Assembly (NCBI RefSeq): GCF_016405905.1 | Contig: NZ_JAEFCB010000024.1 | Span: 1-64,000, forward strand | Reading direction: 5' to 3' | DNA from: Variovorax sp. IB41 | Lineage (GTDB): Bacteria > Pseudomonadota > Gammaproteobacteria > Burkholderiales > Burkholderiaceae_C | Length of the DNA: 64,000 bases | In this document: positions 9,913 through 20,384 of the stretch, piece by piece | Layout of the letters: each line of letters opens with the position of its first letter | Position numbering within the stretch: position 1 is the stretch's first letter | The notes under the pieces: generated by a model | Seen by the model: only the letters and a program-made list of their open reading frames with translations | Database searches by the model: none | Told to the model about the DNA's origin: nothing | Position numbers and translations under genes: made by a program

Positions 9913-10814
9913 AGGTCTCCTTGGGTGTTGTGTGCGCCGTGCGTGCCGTGCGCGCCGCGCGTGACGTGTGCATCGGATGGGCGCCGGATGTGCGGGGCCA
10001 GCAGCGCCAGCCCCTGGTGCATGGCCGGGAAGAGGCTGCGGTTGAAGTTGTTCCAGCGCAGCTCCAGGATCGTGTCCTCGGGGCCGATGTCGGTGCCGAG
10101 CACGTCGAAGATCACCTCGCCCGAGTCGATGCCGTTGTCCACGTAGTGCAGCGAGGCGCCGGTCTTGCGCACCGTCGGCACCGTCGTCTTCTCCATCGTG
10201 GTCCAGTTCGTCACCTTCTGGCCGCGCACGCCGTGCAGCGCATCGAGCGTCGCGCACGCGCCGCGGCGCTCATACGGCGACTCGATGCGGGTGATGCCCG
10301 GATGGATGTTGACGATCTTGCGATGGAAGTGCGCGCCGGGTCGCACCAGCTCGTCCAGGATGACCAGGAGCCCGTCGAGCACGACCGCGTCGGCCTGCAG
10401 CGTGAGCAGCTTGTCGAGCAGCGCGCGCTCGAAGGCGCTCTTGCCCGCGGCGCGCTCGGCCTTGGCGTCGAGCGGCAGGCGCCGGTATGCCGAGGGCACC
10501 GGATGCAGCATGTCGCGCAAAAGCCGCCCCTGCGCCCGCAGGTCCTTCGGAAAGATCCACTTGCGCTCGGGGTGCCAGGCGAAGCCGTAGTCCTGCAGCG
10601 CCGCCTGGTCGCGCGGCGACTGCGCGTCGTCGTCGTAGACGATGCCTTCGAGCGAATAGGCGTCGCCCAGCGGCGTGGTGTCCAGCGCCTCGGCCAGGTA
10701 TTCGAGCGGCGACTTCATGTAGCGCTGCGCGCCCTTGTAGTCGATGTGCTGGCCTGCCTTGTCGGCGGCGGCGTTTCGCAGGGACAGGATGTAGACGAGC
10801 TTTGCCTTGGGCAT
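9909..10814 (-). CDS. N5-hydroxyornithine formyltransferase (PvdF-like)
   Basis: 301 aa, of the glycinamide-ribonucleotide-formyltransferase fold. It begins KLVYILSLRNAAADKAGQ, the typical opening of PvdF-like enzymes, and keeps the Asn-x-His catalytic element (VNIHPG) and the catalytic Asp region (YVDNGIDSGEV). The reaction expected is transfer of formyl from N10-formyl-THF to N5-hydroxyornithine. The C-terminal tail (GAHGTHGAHNTQ) is made by 9-bp DNA repeats and is probably dispensable. The start at 10814 has no strong ribosome site; in-frame upstream starts exist, but homology begins here. The stop overlaps the acetyltransferase start by 4 bp, so both acylating enzymes are co-translated. 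Confidence 0.88.
   Translation of the reverse strand: MPKAKLVYILSLRNAAADKAGQHIDYKGAQRYMKSPLEYLAEALDTTPLGDAYSLEGIVYDDDAQSPRDQAALQDYGFAWHPERKWIFPKDLRAQGRLLRDMLHPVPSAYRRLPLDAKAERAAGKSAFERALLDKLLTLQADAVVLDGLLVILDELVRPGAHFHRKIVNIHPGITRIESPYERRGACATLDALHGVRGQKVTNWTTMEKTTVPTVRKTGASLHYVDNGIDSGEVIFDVLGTDIGPEDTILELRWNNFNRSLFPAMHQGLALLAPHIRRPSDAHVTRGAHGTHGAHNTQGDL
9931..9966. repeat. Degenerate 9-bp tandem repeat, 4 units
   Basis: Four consecutive 9-mers of the form TGCGYGCCG (TGTGCGCCG, TGCGTGCCG, TGCGCGCCG, CGCGTGACG) encode the GAHGTHGAH-like tail of the formyltransferase just before its stop. Unit length is a multiple of three, so copy-number change keeps the frame. Confidence 0.75.
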
Positions 10815-10930
10815 GGGTGTGGGATGAAGGATGGACGTTGAAATCGGCACGGCACCCCCGTGGGGCGGGCGCGCCTCCAAGGGAGACGAAATCGCGCCGG
10901 ATCTGTTCATCGCACCGGCGTTGCGCCGTG

Positions 10931-10948
10931 CGCGGCGCATGCGCCGCG
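10931..10948. other. 18-bp perfect palindrome between fhuF-like and formyltransferase genes
   Basis: CGCGGCGCATGCGCCGCG is a perfect palindrome 7 bp beyond the fhuF-like stop. As RNA it could form a GC hairpin limiting read-through or protecting the upstream transcript. It has no U-run, so it is not a classical terminator; an operator is also possible. Confidence 0.5.
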
Positions 10949-10955
10949 TCGGGCG

Positions 10956-11768
10956 TCAGGCGCCGGGCGTCTCGGTTTCGGTTTCGGTTTCGATCTCGCG
11001 GTGCGCCGGCGCGAGCGGGCACGCACCGCAGTAGTCCTCGCCGGGCAGCAAGTGGTAGAGGCAGCACTGGCGGTGCAGCTTCACCGTGTCGTAGTGGTCG
11101 TCGTGGAACATGCGCACTTCGCGCTGCCGCCCGTGCAGCGGGTTGTCGAAGCCCCGTTCCGGCATCGGCTCGCCGCCGCAATGGCGCGAAGGCCAGACCG
11201 GATCGCGCACCAGCCGCGCCCAGTCCTCGGCGATCGCCGGCAGCCCGGTCAGCGCCAGCGCCTGCTCGAAGACCACGTCGAACTCGCGCGCCGCGTTGCC
11301 CCAGAGGATCTTGGGCGCGAGCCGCGTCAGCCGGGCCAGCGTCTCGAAGAGCGGCGCCAGGTGCTGCCACAGCAAGGGCGCATAGCGCACGCTCGTCGGC
11401 GCACCCGGCATCGGCGCGCCCATGTGCAGGATGTGAAAGCGCACGGGATTGCCGTCGTCGTCCAGCACCACCCATGTCTCGTCCGCGCCGATGGGAAAGA
11501 CCTGCTCCAGCACCGTCGCGGCCGCGATCACCGGCGGCAGCAGCGCCGCCAGGTATTCGAGGCTCCAGGCCGAGGCGATCGGGCGCAGGTCGCGCCCGTC
11601 GCTGCGGCGAAAGCGGGCGCTGCGGCGCATCACGGCCATCAGCGCGTCGGGCGCGAGCAGGTCGGCCACGCGCACGGCGCCGGCCGGTGCGACAGGCGCG
11701 CACTGCAGCCTTTCGCCGAACGGCCGCAGGTCCTCGCCCTCGAAGAGCGGCTCCAGGATCGGGATCAT
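10956..11768 (-). CDS. fhuF: FhuF-type ferric siderophore reductase
   Basis: 270 aa. The C-terminus has the FhuF [2Fe-2S] pattern: two adjacent cysteines followed about ten residues later by C-x2-C (CCLYHLLPGEDYCGACPL). FhuF proteins reduce Fe(III) in hydroxamate siderophores after uptake, releasing Fe(II) in the cytoplasm. I chose the ATG at 11768 (MIPILEPLF) because family members start about here; longer versions to 11891 are open but add only low-complexity residues. The last residues (ETETETE) come from a TCGGTT hexanucleotide repeat. First gene of the minus-strand group fhuF-formyltransferase-acetyltransferase. Confidence 0.88.
   Translation of the reverse strand: MIPILEPLFEGEDLRPFGERLQCAPVAPAGAVRVADLLAPDALMAVMRRSARFRRSDGRDLRPIASAWSLEYLAALLPPVIAAATVLEQVFPIGADETWVVLDDDGNPVRFHILHMGAPMPGAPTSVRYAPLLWQHLAPLFETLARLTRLAPKILWGNAAREFDVVFEQALALTGLPAIAEDWARLVRDPVWPSRHCGGEPMPERGFDNPLHGRQREVRMFHDDHYDTVKLHRQCCLYHLLPGEDYCGACPLAPAHREIETETETETPGA
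10972..10995. repeat. TCGGTT microsatellite (3 perfect + 1 imperfect unit)
   Basis: Three TCGGTT copies followed by TCGATC encode the Glu-Thr tail of the FhuF-like protein. Confidence 0.8.
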
Positions 11769-12044
11769 GGGTGCGTGGGCCGCAAGGCGGGGAGACGGTG
11801 CGCGGAGTCCATCCAGGAAAGACGCGCCAGCCGCCCGCATGTTCATGCGCCATCCCGTTCCGGCTGCCCACGGCGCCGGCCGCGTGAACATCGGCGAGGC
11901 CGGATCGTCTATGCAAGGAGCGGCGTGATGCCGCCGGGGCCGTGCCTTCGGGCAGGGGCGTTCTCCAATCGTTTTACGGTCCGGCGGCGGGTGTCCGTGC
12001 CGCGCGGCCGCTGTGTCGCCTTCACGGGCGGAAAGAGTTCTCGT
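11769..12044. promoter_or_regulatory. Divergent intergenic region fhuF / ABC exporter
   Basis: It must contain the promoters for the two divergent transcripts. It is GC-rich and I see no Fur-box-like or sigma-70 consensus. If both units are iron-regulated, an ECF sigma factor or an unusual site must be considered. Confidence 0.4.
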
Positions 12045-13724
12045 ATGTCATCTGCCAGTGGCAATGCCGCGGAGGTCCGGCGCCTGCTGAAACCCTTCGC
12101 ACCCTGGTTCGTGCTGTCCGCGGTCACCGGCATCGCCGCGGGCGTCGCCACGGTCGCGCTGCTGCGCACCATCAACCAGGTGCTCAACCAGCAAGGCGGC
12201 ATGGCCGGCGGCCTGTTGCTCACCTTCATCGCGCTGTGCGGCGTCGCGCTCTTCGGCCGCATGGCCTCGGACGTGTCGACCAACTTCGTCGGCCAGCGCC
12301 TGGTGGCGCAGGTGCGCAAGAGCCTTGCGCAGAAGATCCTCGCGGCGCCCATCGACGCGCTGGAGCGCTACCGCACGCACCGCCTGATGCCCGTGCTGTC
12401 GCAGGACGTGGACATGATCAGCGACGTGGCCTTCGTGCTCTCGTCCACGCTGATCGCGATCGCCGTCGCGCTCGGCTGCCTGGTCTACCTGGCCATCCTT
12501 TCGCTGCCGCTGTTCGGCCTTCTGGTGGTGATGCTCGCGATCGGCGCCACGATCCAGATCATGGCCCAGGCGCGCGCCGAAGTCGGCTTCTGGAAGGCGC
12601 GCGAATACGAAGACCAGCTGCACAAGGCCTACCGCGCGATCAGCGAGGGCGCCAAGGAGCTGCGCATGCACCGCGCGCGCCGCACGCACATGTTCGGCGG
12701 CCAGGTCGAGCGCATCGTGGACATCATCCGCAGCGTCAACGGCCGCGCGATCAACACCTACGTCATCGCCTCGGCCTTCGGCTCGGCCCTCTTCTTCCTG
12801 CTGATCGCGCTCATCCTGGGCTGGGCCGCGTTCCGCAACACCGACCCGGCGGTGCTCAGCGGCTTCGTGCTCGTGCTGCTGTTCCTGAAAGGCCCCATCG
12901 ATTCCATCGCGCTCGCGCTGCCCAACGTGGGCCGCGCCAAGGTCGCGTTCCAGCGCATCGCCGACCTCTCGGCGCGCTTTGCCACGCCCGAGCCGCACCT
13001 GCACCTGGAGCACCCGGCCAGCATCGCCGCGCTCTCGCACGGCATCGGCATGCGCGGCGTGCGGTATGCCTTCGAGCCGGCCGAGGGCAGCGAGCCCTTC
13101 GTGCTCGGCCCGATCGACCTGCAGCTGCGCCGCGGCGAGATGGTGTTCGTCGTGGGCGACAACGGCTCGGGCAAGACCACCCTCATCAAGCTGCTGCTCG
13201 GCCTCTACGCGCCGCAGCAGGGCGAGGTGCTGCGCGACGACGCCGTCGTGACGCCCGAGACCCGCGACGACTACCGCCAGCTCTTCACCACCGTGTTCTC
13301 CGACTTCTACCTCTTCGAGGACCTGGTCGCGAACCACAAGGGCGAGGAGAGCGCGCAGGCCCTGCCGCAGGCGGCGCTGCCCTACCTGCAGCGCCTGGAA
13401 ATCGCCCACAAGGTGAGCGTGAAGGACGGCTCGTTCAGCACCGTGGACCTCTCCACCGGCCAGCGCAAGCGTCTCGCGCTCGTGCACGCCTATCTGGAAG
13501 GCCGCCCGGTGCTGGTGTTCGACGAATGGGCCGCCGACCAGGACCCGACCTTCCGCCACCTGTTCTACACCGAGCTCCTGCCCGAGTTGCGCGCCAAGGG
13601 GCACCTGCTGGTGGTCATCTCGCACGACGACCGCTACTTCCACCTGGCCGACCGCGTCATCACGATGAAGTCGGGCCGCATCGCGGAAGACCGCGCGCGC
13701 GCGCCGCAAGGCCTTGCCGCGTGA
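12045..13724 (+). CDS. Cyclic-peptide/siderophore ABC exporter, fused TM-ATPase (PvdE/SyrD type)
   Basis: 559 aa. Six-helix transmembrane part in about residues 20-330, then an ATPase with Walker A GDNGSGKTT, signature STGQRKRLAL and Walker B VLVFDEWAADQDP. The variant signature (STGQRKR instead of LSGGQ) and DEWAADQ are characteristic of the cyclic peptide export subfamily that includes PvdE, which moves the acylated pyoverdine precursor to the periplasm. Start at the ATG at 12045 after GGAAAGAG; the open frame extends far upstream but without homology. Divergent from fhuF across a 276-bp spacer. Its cargo is probably the NRPS product of this cluster. Confidence 0.92.
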   Translation: MSSASGNAAEVRRLLKPFAPWFVLSAVTGIAAGVATVALLRTINQVLNQQGGMAGGLLLTFIALCGVALFGRMASDVSTNFVGQRLVAQVRKSLAQKILAAPIDALERYRTHRLMPVLSQDVDMISDVAFVLSSTLIAIAVALGCLVYLAILSLPLFGLLVVMLAIGATIQIMAQARAEVGFWKAREYEDQLHKAYRAISEGAKELRMHRARRTHMFGGQVERIVDIIRSVNGRAINTYVIASAFGSALFFLLIALILGWAAFRNTDPAVLSGFVLVLLFLKGPIDSIALALPNVGRAKVAFQRIADLSARFATPEPHLHLEHPASIAALSHGIGMRGVRYAFEPAEGSEPFVLGPIDLQLRRGEMVFVVGDNGSGKTTLIKLLLGLYAPQQGEVLRDDAVVTPETRDDYRQLFTTVFSDFYLFEDLVANHKGEESAQALPQAALPYLQRLEIAHKVSVKDGSFSTVDLSTGQRKRLALVHAYLEGRPVLVFDEWAADQDPTFRHLFYTELLPELRAKGHLLVVISHDDRYFHLADRVITMKSGRIAEDRARAPQGLAA

Positions 13725-13829
13725 AGGCGCCCAAGCGCTTCATTCACGCCGCCGTTTCGTTCACCGCCCCGAATCTTCGATGCCGTGCATCCGCGGGCGT
13801 TCGCACATCACCACAGGAGTCGACATTCC

Positions 13830-15131
13830 ATGCAACACATCCATGACCTGATCGGCGTCGGATTCGGTCCGTCGAACATCGCGCTGGCCATAGCGCTCGA
13901 AGAGAAGCGCCATGGCGCCAAGCCGGTGGATGCCTTGTTCATCGAGCGCCAGCCCAGCTTCGCCTGGCATCCGCACATGCTGCTGGACCAGGCGCACATG
14001 CAGATCTCGTTCCTGAAGGATCTGGCCACGCTGCGCAACCCGACCAGCCGCTTCACCTTCATCAACTACCTGCACGAGAGCGGCCGGCTGCCGGACTTCA
14101 TCAACCTCAAGAGCTTCTTTCCGAGCCGCCACGAGTTCAACGACTACCTGGGCTGGGCCGCACGCCAGTTCGAGGCCTCGTGCGCCTACGGGCAAGAGGT
14201 GTTCGAGGTGCTGCCCGAAAAGCAGGGCGGCGAGGTCTCGCTGCTGCGCGTGCGCTCGCGCGGCGACGACGGGCGCGTGCAGGAGCGCCTCGCGCGCAAC
14301 CTGGTGGTGAGCGTGGGCGGCACGCCCAACATCCCCGAGGGCTTTCGCGCGCTGCGCGGCGACGGCCGCGTCTTCCACTCCAACAGCTACCTGAAGGACA
14401 TCGCGCGCCACGGCCAGGCCCAGCGCGTCGCGGTCATCGGCGCCGGCCAGAGCGCGGCCGAGATCTTCATGGACCTGCAGGGCAGGCCCAACGCGCCGCA
14501 GGTCGACCTCATCATGCGCGCGCGCTCGATCCGCCCGGCCGACGACAGCGCGTTCGTCAACGAGGTCTTCAATGTCGAATTCACCGACTACGTCTACAGC
14601 CGCCCGCAGGACGAGCGCGCCGCGCTGCTCGATGAGGTGTCACAGACCAACTACGCGGTGGCCGACCTCGACCTGATCCAGCAGATCTTCAAGGTTTTCT
14701 ACGACCAGAAGGTGGCGCGCGGCAACCGCCTGCGCATGCTGCGCCAGCACGACGTGCGCGCGGTGCGCGCCGCCAGCGACGGCGTGCACCTGCAGCTGTT
14801 CGACCAGGACGCGGGCCGCGAGAGCAGCGTGCGCTACGACGCCGTGGTGCTCGCCACCGGCTACATGCGGGAGCACCACAAGGACCTGCTGCGGCCGCTG
14901 GCGCCGTACCTGGGCGACTTCTCGGTCGACCGCTACTACCGCCTGGCCGCCACGCCCGACTTTCACCCGGGCATCTTCCTGCAGGGCGCCTGCGAAGACA
15001 GCCACGGCATCAGCGACACGCTGCTGTCGGTGACCTCGGTGCGCACCGGCGAAATCGGCAACGCGCTCCTGGCCGCCATGCCGCGCATGCGCAGCAGCGC
15101 GCGCAGCGAATCGACGCTCGCCCAGATCTAG
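13830..15131 (+). CDS. pvdA: L-ornithine N5-monooxygenase (SidA/IucD/PvdA family)
   Basis: 433 aa, close to the usual 440. FAD-binding GVGFGPSNIALA near the N-terminus, NADPH-binding VIGAGQSAAEIF at about residue 210, and the family ATGY motif (LATGYMREHH) near the C-terminus. It hydroxylates the side-chain amino group of ornithine (or lysine), the first step to hydroxamate ligands. The start ATG has AGGAG 11 bp upstream; an earlier in-frame ATG at 13785 lacks a ribosome site. Ornithine is favoured over lysine because of the PvdF-like formyltransferase nearby. It follows the ABC exporter by 105 bp on the same strand. Confidence 0.95.
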   Translation: MQHIHDLIGVGFGPSNIALAIALEEKRHGAKPVDALFIERQPSFAWHPHMLLDQAHMQISFLKDLATLRNPTSRFTFINYLHESGRLPDFINLKSFFPSRHEFNDYLGWAARQFEASCAYGQEVFEVLPEKQGGEVSLLRVRSRGDDGRVQERLARNLVVSVGGTPNIPEGFRALRGDGRVFHSNSYLKDIARHGQAQRVAVIGAGQSAAEIFMDLQGRPNAPQVDLIMRARSIRPADDSAFVNEVFNVEFTDYVYSRPQDERAALLDEVSQTNYAVADLDLIQQIFKVFYDQKVARGNRLRMLRQHDVRAVRAASDGVHLQLFDQDAGRESSVRYDAVVLATGYMREHHKDLLRPLAPYLGDFSVDRYYRLAATPDFHPGIFLQGACEDSHGISDTLLSVTSVRTGEIGNALLAAMPRMRSSARSESTLAQI

Positions 15132-15166
15132 CCTTAGCCCATCCGCCTTCGACCGGCGTCCCGCCC

Positions 15167-15213
15167 GGACCGCGCCTTCCCGTCGCCTCACTGGCGGTGG
15201 GAAAGTGCGGTCC
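15167..15213 (+). other. Stable stem-loop between pvdA and macA-like genes
   Basis: GGACCGC at 15167-15173 pairs with GCGGTCC at 15207-15213, extended by a near-perfect inner CTTCCC/GGGAAAG pairing and a small CGCC/GGCG hairpin at the tip. No T-run follows. It may attenuate or process the transcript, and argues against the GTG at 15205 as the adaptor start because that lies in the stem. Confidence 0.5.
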
Positions 15214-15240
15214 GCGTCCCGCACGCCTTGCCTTCTTCCC

Positions 15241-16409
15241 ATGCGCCGAATCGTTCCTCTCCTGCTTCTCGCCGTGCTGTCGGTCACCGCCGGCGCCGGC
15301 TATCTCTGGGCGCGCCGCCCGGCCACCGACGTCGCGTCGGTGCCGGTGGTGCGCGCGAACATCGAATCGAGCGTGACGGCGCTCGGCACGCTGCAGCCGC
15401 GGCGCTACGTCGATGTGGGCGCGCAGGTCTCGGGGCAGATCCTGCGGCTGCTCGTGCAGCCGGGCGACGCCGTGCAGAAGGGACAGTTGCTGGTGGAGAT
15501 CGACCCCAGCGTGCAGCGCGCGACCGTCGATGCGGGCCGGGCCTCGCTCGCGGGCCTGCGCGCGCAGCTGGCCGAGCAGCGCGCGCAGCACCGGCTCGCC
15601 GGGCAGCAGCACGCGCGCCAGCGCCGCATGGCCGCCGACGGCGCCACCCGCGAGGAAGACGTGCAGGGCGCCGAGGCCGCGCTCGCCTCGGCGGCCGCCC
15701 GCATCGACAACCTCGCCGCGCAGATCGCGCAGACCCAGGCCACGCTCAAGGCCGACGAGGCGCGCCTGGGCTACACGCGCATCTTTGCGCCGATGGCCGG
15801 CACGGTCGTCTCGGTCGAGGCGCGCGAGGGCCAGACCCTCAACGCCACCTACCAGACGCCGAACGTGCTGCGCATCGCCGACCTCTCGTCGATGACGGTG
15901 TGGTCCGAGGTGTCCGAGGCCGACGTGCGGCGCGTCAAGCCCGGCATGCCGGTCTACTTCACCACGCTGGGCGCCGACCAGCGCCGCTGGCACGGCAAGG
16001 TGCGCCAGCTGCTGCCCGCGCCGCCGACGCCGGCGCCCAAGGCCGGCGGCGCCGAGGGCGGCTCCGCGCCGCAGACGGCCGCGAGCAAGGTGGTGGTCTA
16101 CACGGCGCTCTTCGACGTGGACAACGCCGATGGCGAACTCATGCCGCAGATGACCGCGCAGGTCGCCTTCGTCGAGGCGTCGGCCAAGGATGCGGTCTCG
16201 GTGCCCGCGAACGCGCTGGTGCCGGTGGCGGGCGGCCGCGCCGACCGCGCGGATCGGGCCTTGGTGCGCGTGCTGCATGCGGACGGATCGGTGCAGACGC
16301 GCGAGCTGCGCATCGGCGTGCGCAACCGCGTCGCCGCGCAGGTGCTCGACGGCGTGCAGGTGGGCGAGCGCATCGTCACCGTCACCGCCGAGCGCAAGGC
16401 GGCCAGGCC

Positions 16410-16413
<4 letters not shown>
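15241..16413 (+). CDS. macA: MacA/PvdR-like periplasmic adaptor of tripartite efflux
   Basis: 390 aa membrane-fusion protein. One N-terminal transmembrane/signal anchor (IVPLLLLAVLSVTAGAGYLW), then the barrel-sandwich lipoyl halves (GAQVSGQILRLLVQPGDAVQKGQ and IFAPMAGTVVSV) flanking a helical hairpin at about 95-175, and a beta-barrel domain. It links an inner-membrane MacB-type pump to an outer-membrane factor. Start at the ATG at 15241; a GTG at 15205 is open but inside a predicted stem-loop. The stop overlaps the macB GTG by 4 bp. The order adaptor-pump-OMF matches pvdR-pvdT-opmQ of pseudomonads, so siderophore secretion or recycling is more likely than macrolide export. Confidence 0.92.
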
Positions 16414-18421
<2,008 letters not shown>

Positions 18422-18425
<4 letters not shown>

Positions 18426-19897
18426 ACCGATTCACACACCCGACCGGATCGCGCGGCTTCATGCCCCTGCTGAGCGTGTGCATGTGCGCACTGTTGTCCG
18501 GCTGCGCCGCGACGGCGAATGACTCGCAGCCGCAGGCCGTGGAGCCCCCCGCGGCGTGGCGCAACGCCCAGGCCGGCGCGAACGGCGCCGCCGCGGTCGA
18601 TGCGCACTGGTGGCGCAGCTTCGGCAGCGGCGAACTCGACGCGCTGATCGAAGAGGCCCAATCCCGCAACCAGGACCTCGCGACGGCGCTGGCCCGCGTC
18701 GATGCCGCGCGGGCGCAGGCCCGCATCGCCGGGGCGGCCCTCGCGCCCGACCTCTCGGGCCGCCTCGATGCGGCCCGCGAAGCGCGCATGGGCGGCCGCG
18801 CGGACGTCGACGGCAACACCAGCTTCATCGGCTTCGCGGCAAGCTACGAGCTCGACCTCTGGGGGCGCCGCGGCGCGCTGCACCAGGAAGCATTGAAGGG
18901 CCTGCGCGCGAGCGAGTTCGACCGCGATGCGGTGCGCCTGGGCGTTGCGGCGGAGGTCGCCTCGTCGTGGCTGCAACTGCGCGGCCTGCGCGAGCGCGAA
19001 GCCATCGCACGAGACAACCTGGCGAACGCGCAGCGCGTGCTGCAGCTGGTGGAGGCGCGCAGCCGCGCCGGCGCGGTCACGCCGCTGGACCTTGCGCAGC
19101 AGCGCGGACTGGTCGCCGCGCGGCAGCGCGAGCTGGCGGCTTTGCAGCGACAGGCCAACGATGCCGAAACCGCGCTGGCGCTGTTGCTGGGTGCGCCGGC
19201 ACTGCCGCCTGCATTGCGCGCCGAGCGGCAAGAGGGCGTACGGGGCGTGCAGGGCGCCACGCGTCTCGCATCGCTGAAGATGCCTTCGATCGATGCCGGC
19301 ATTCCCGCACTGGCGCTCACCCGCCGCCCCGACATCGCGCGCGCCGAGGCCCGCCTGGCGGCGGCCGACGCGAACCTGCAGGCCGCGCGCGCGGCGCTGC
19401 TGCCGGGCGTGCGCCTCGGCGCCACCATCGGCCTGCAGGGGCAGGCGCCGGGCCGGCTGATCGACAACCCGCTCTACAGCCTCGCGGCCGGCGTCGTGGC
19501 GCCGATCTTCGACGGCGGGCGGCTGCGCGGCGAACGCGACCTGTCCGAAGCGCGGCGCAGCGAGCTCGTCGCGGGTTATCGGGCCGCGATCCTCGGCGCG
19601 CTGGCCGATGCGGAGACCGCGCTGAACGCCGTCGCGGGCACCGATGCGCAGGCCTTCGCGCAGGCGAAGGAGTTGCTGCAGGCGCGCCGCGCCGCAGAAC
19701 TCTCGGAGTCGCGCTACCGCGCGGGCGCCGAGACGCTGCTGGTGCTGCTCGATGCGCAGCGCACGCTCTACGCCGCGCAGGATCTTGCCGTGCAGTTGCA
19801 GCAGCAGCGCCTGCAGGCGCGCGTTGCGCTGTACCGCGCGCTCGGCGGCGGATGGCGCGGCGATGCGGCCGCGCCGCTGGCGCAGGGCGGGGCCTGA
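18422..19897 (+). CDS. Outer-membrane efflux lipoprotein, NodT/OprM family (OpmQ-like)
   Basis: 491 aa. Lipoprotein signal with lipobox LLSGC (Cys about 28), followed by the RND/OMF-lipoprotein opening (WWRSFGSGELDALIEEAQSRNQDL) and two repeated OEP halves with long helices. It forms the trimeric outer-membrane exit duct for the MacAB-like pump. ATG overlaps the macB stop by 4 bp (ATGA), so the three genes are one translationally coupled operon. Confidence 0.93.
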
Positions 19898-20035
19898 CGG
19901 CGCCGGACCGCGTGCACTGCGTCCTGCCCATGTGTGCGCCCGCTTCTTCGGAACAGTCCGGAATGAACATATGCCGCGCTCCTTCGTCAATACCAGAACG
20001 AGGTCGAATCCGGCCACAGACGAAGGCAGTCGACG

Positions 20036-20275
20036 ATGACCACCCGAACCCATGTTCCTGCAAATCCTGCTTTCGATACGGCATGGGCGCTCTTCTGCCA
20101 GCTGCACGACACGCCCTCGCGCGCGCATGCAGACCAGCTCGTCGTCTGGCTGGCCGAGAGTCCCGGCCACGTGCGCGCGCTGGACGAGGCACTGACGCTG
20201 TGGGCGCTCGCGGGCGCCGCGCTGATGAAGCCCGTGCTCGACGAATCGCTGCGCGCGGGTCCCGACCTGCAGTGA
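20036..20275 (+). CDS. Small protein resembling the N-terminal (DUF4880) domain of FecR-type anti-sigma regulators
   Basis: 79 aa. The pattern AFDTAWALFCQLHD...ADQLVVWLAESPGHVRALDEALTLWAL resembles the cytoplasmic sigma-binding domain at the N-terminus of FecR/FpvR proteins (WL..SPEH..A...A..LW). It has no membrane helix and no FecR periplasmic part; the stop is in context, not a frameshift I can see. GAAGG lies about 10 bp before the ATG. In FecR-type systems this piece alone can activate an ECF sigma factor, so a free copy could be a pro-sigma factor for the siderophore genes; the sigma gene would have to lie outside this window. The domain call is by pattern only. Confidence 0.6.
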   Translation: MTTRTHVPANPAFDTAWALFCQLHDTPSRAHADQLVVWLAESPGHVRALDEALTLWALAGAALMKPVLDESLRAGPDLQ

Positions 20276-20276
20276 G

Positions 20277-20289
20277 GGGCGCGGCGCCC
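20277..20289 (+). terminator. Possible weak terminator after the 79-aa gene
   Basis: GGGCGC-G-GCGCCC immediately follows the stop; a pyrimidine/T-rich tract (CCTTTTCTTTTTCTT) starts about 15 bp later. The tract is too far for a textbook terminator. Confidence 0.3.
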
Positions 20290-20384
20290 GCGCATCCCTT
20301 GCCTTTTCTTTTTCTTCACGACGCAGGGCAGCCGGCGGCACGTTCCGCCGCGCCGTTCGCCCGTCATGCCCATCGAGGAACACC

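Noticed and set aside
10860..12044. Long upstream extension of the exporter frame through the fhuF gene
   Set aside because: The sequence is Arg-rich antisense to fhuF; homology starts at 12045.
20036..20275. 79-aa frame as a chance ORF
   Set aside because: It has a ribosome site, a low-Arg natural composition and a recognisable helical pattern, unlike nearby shadow frames.
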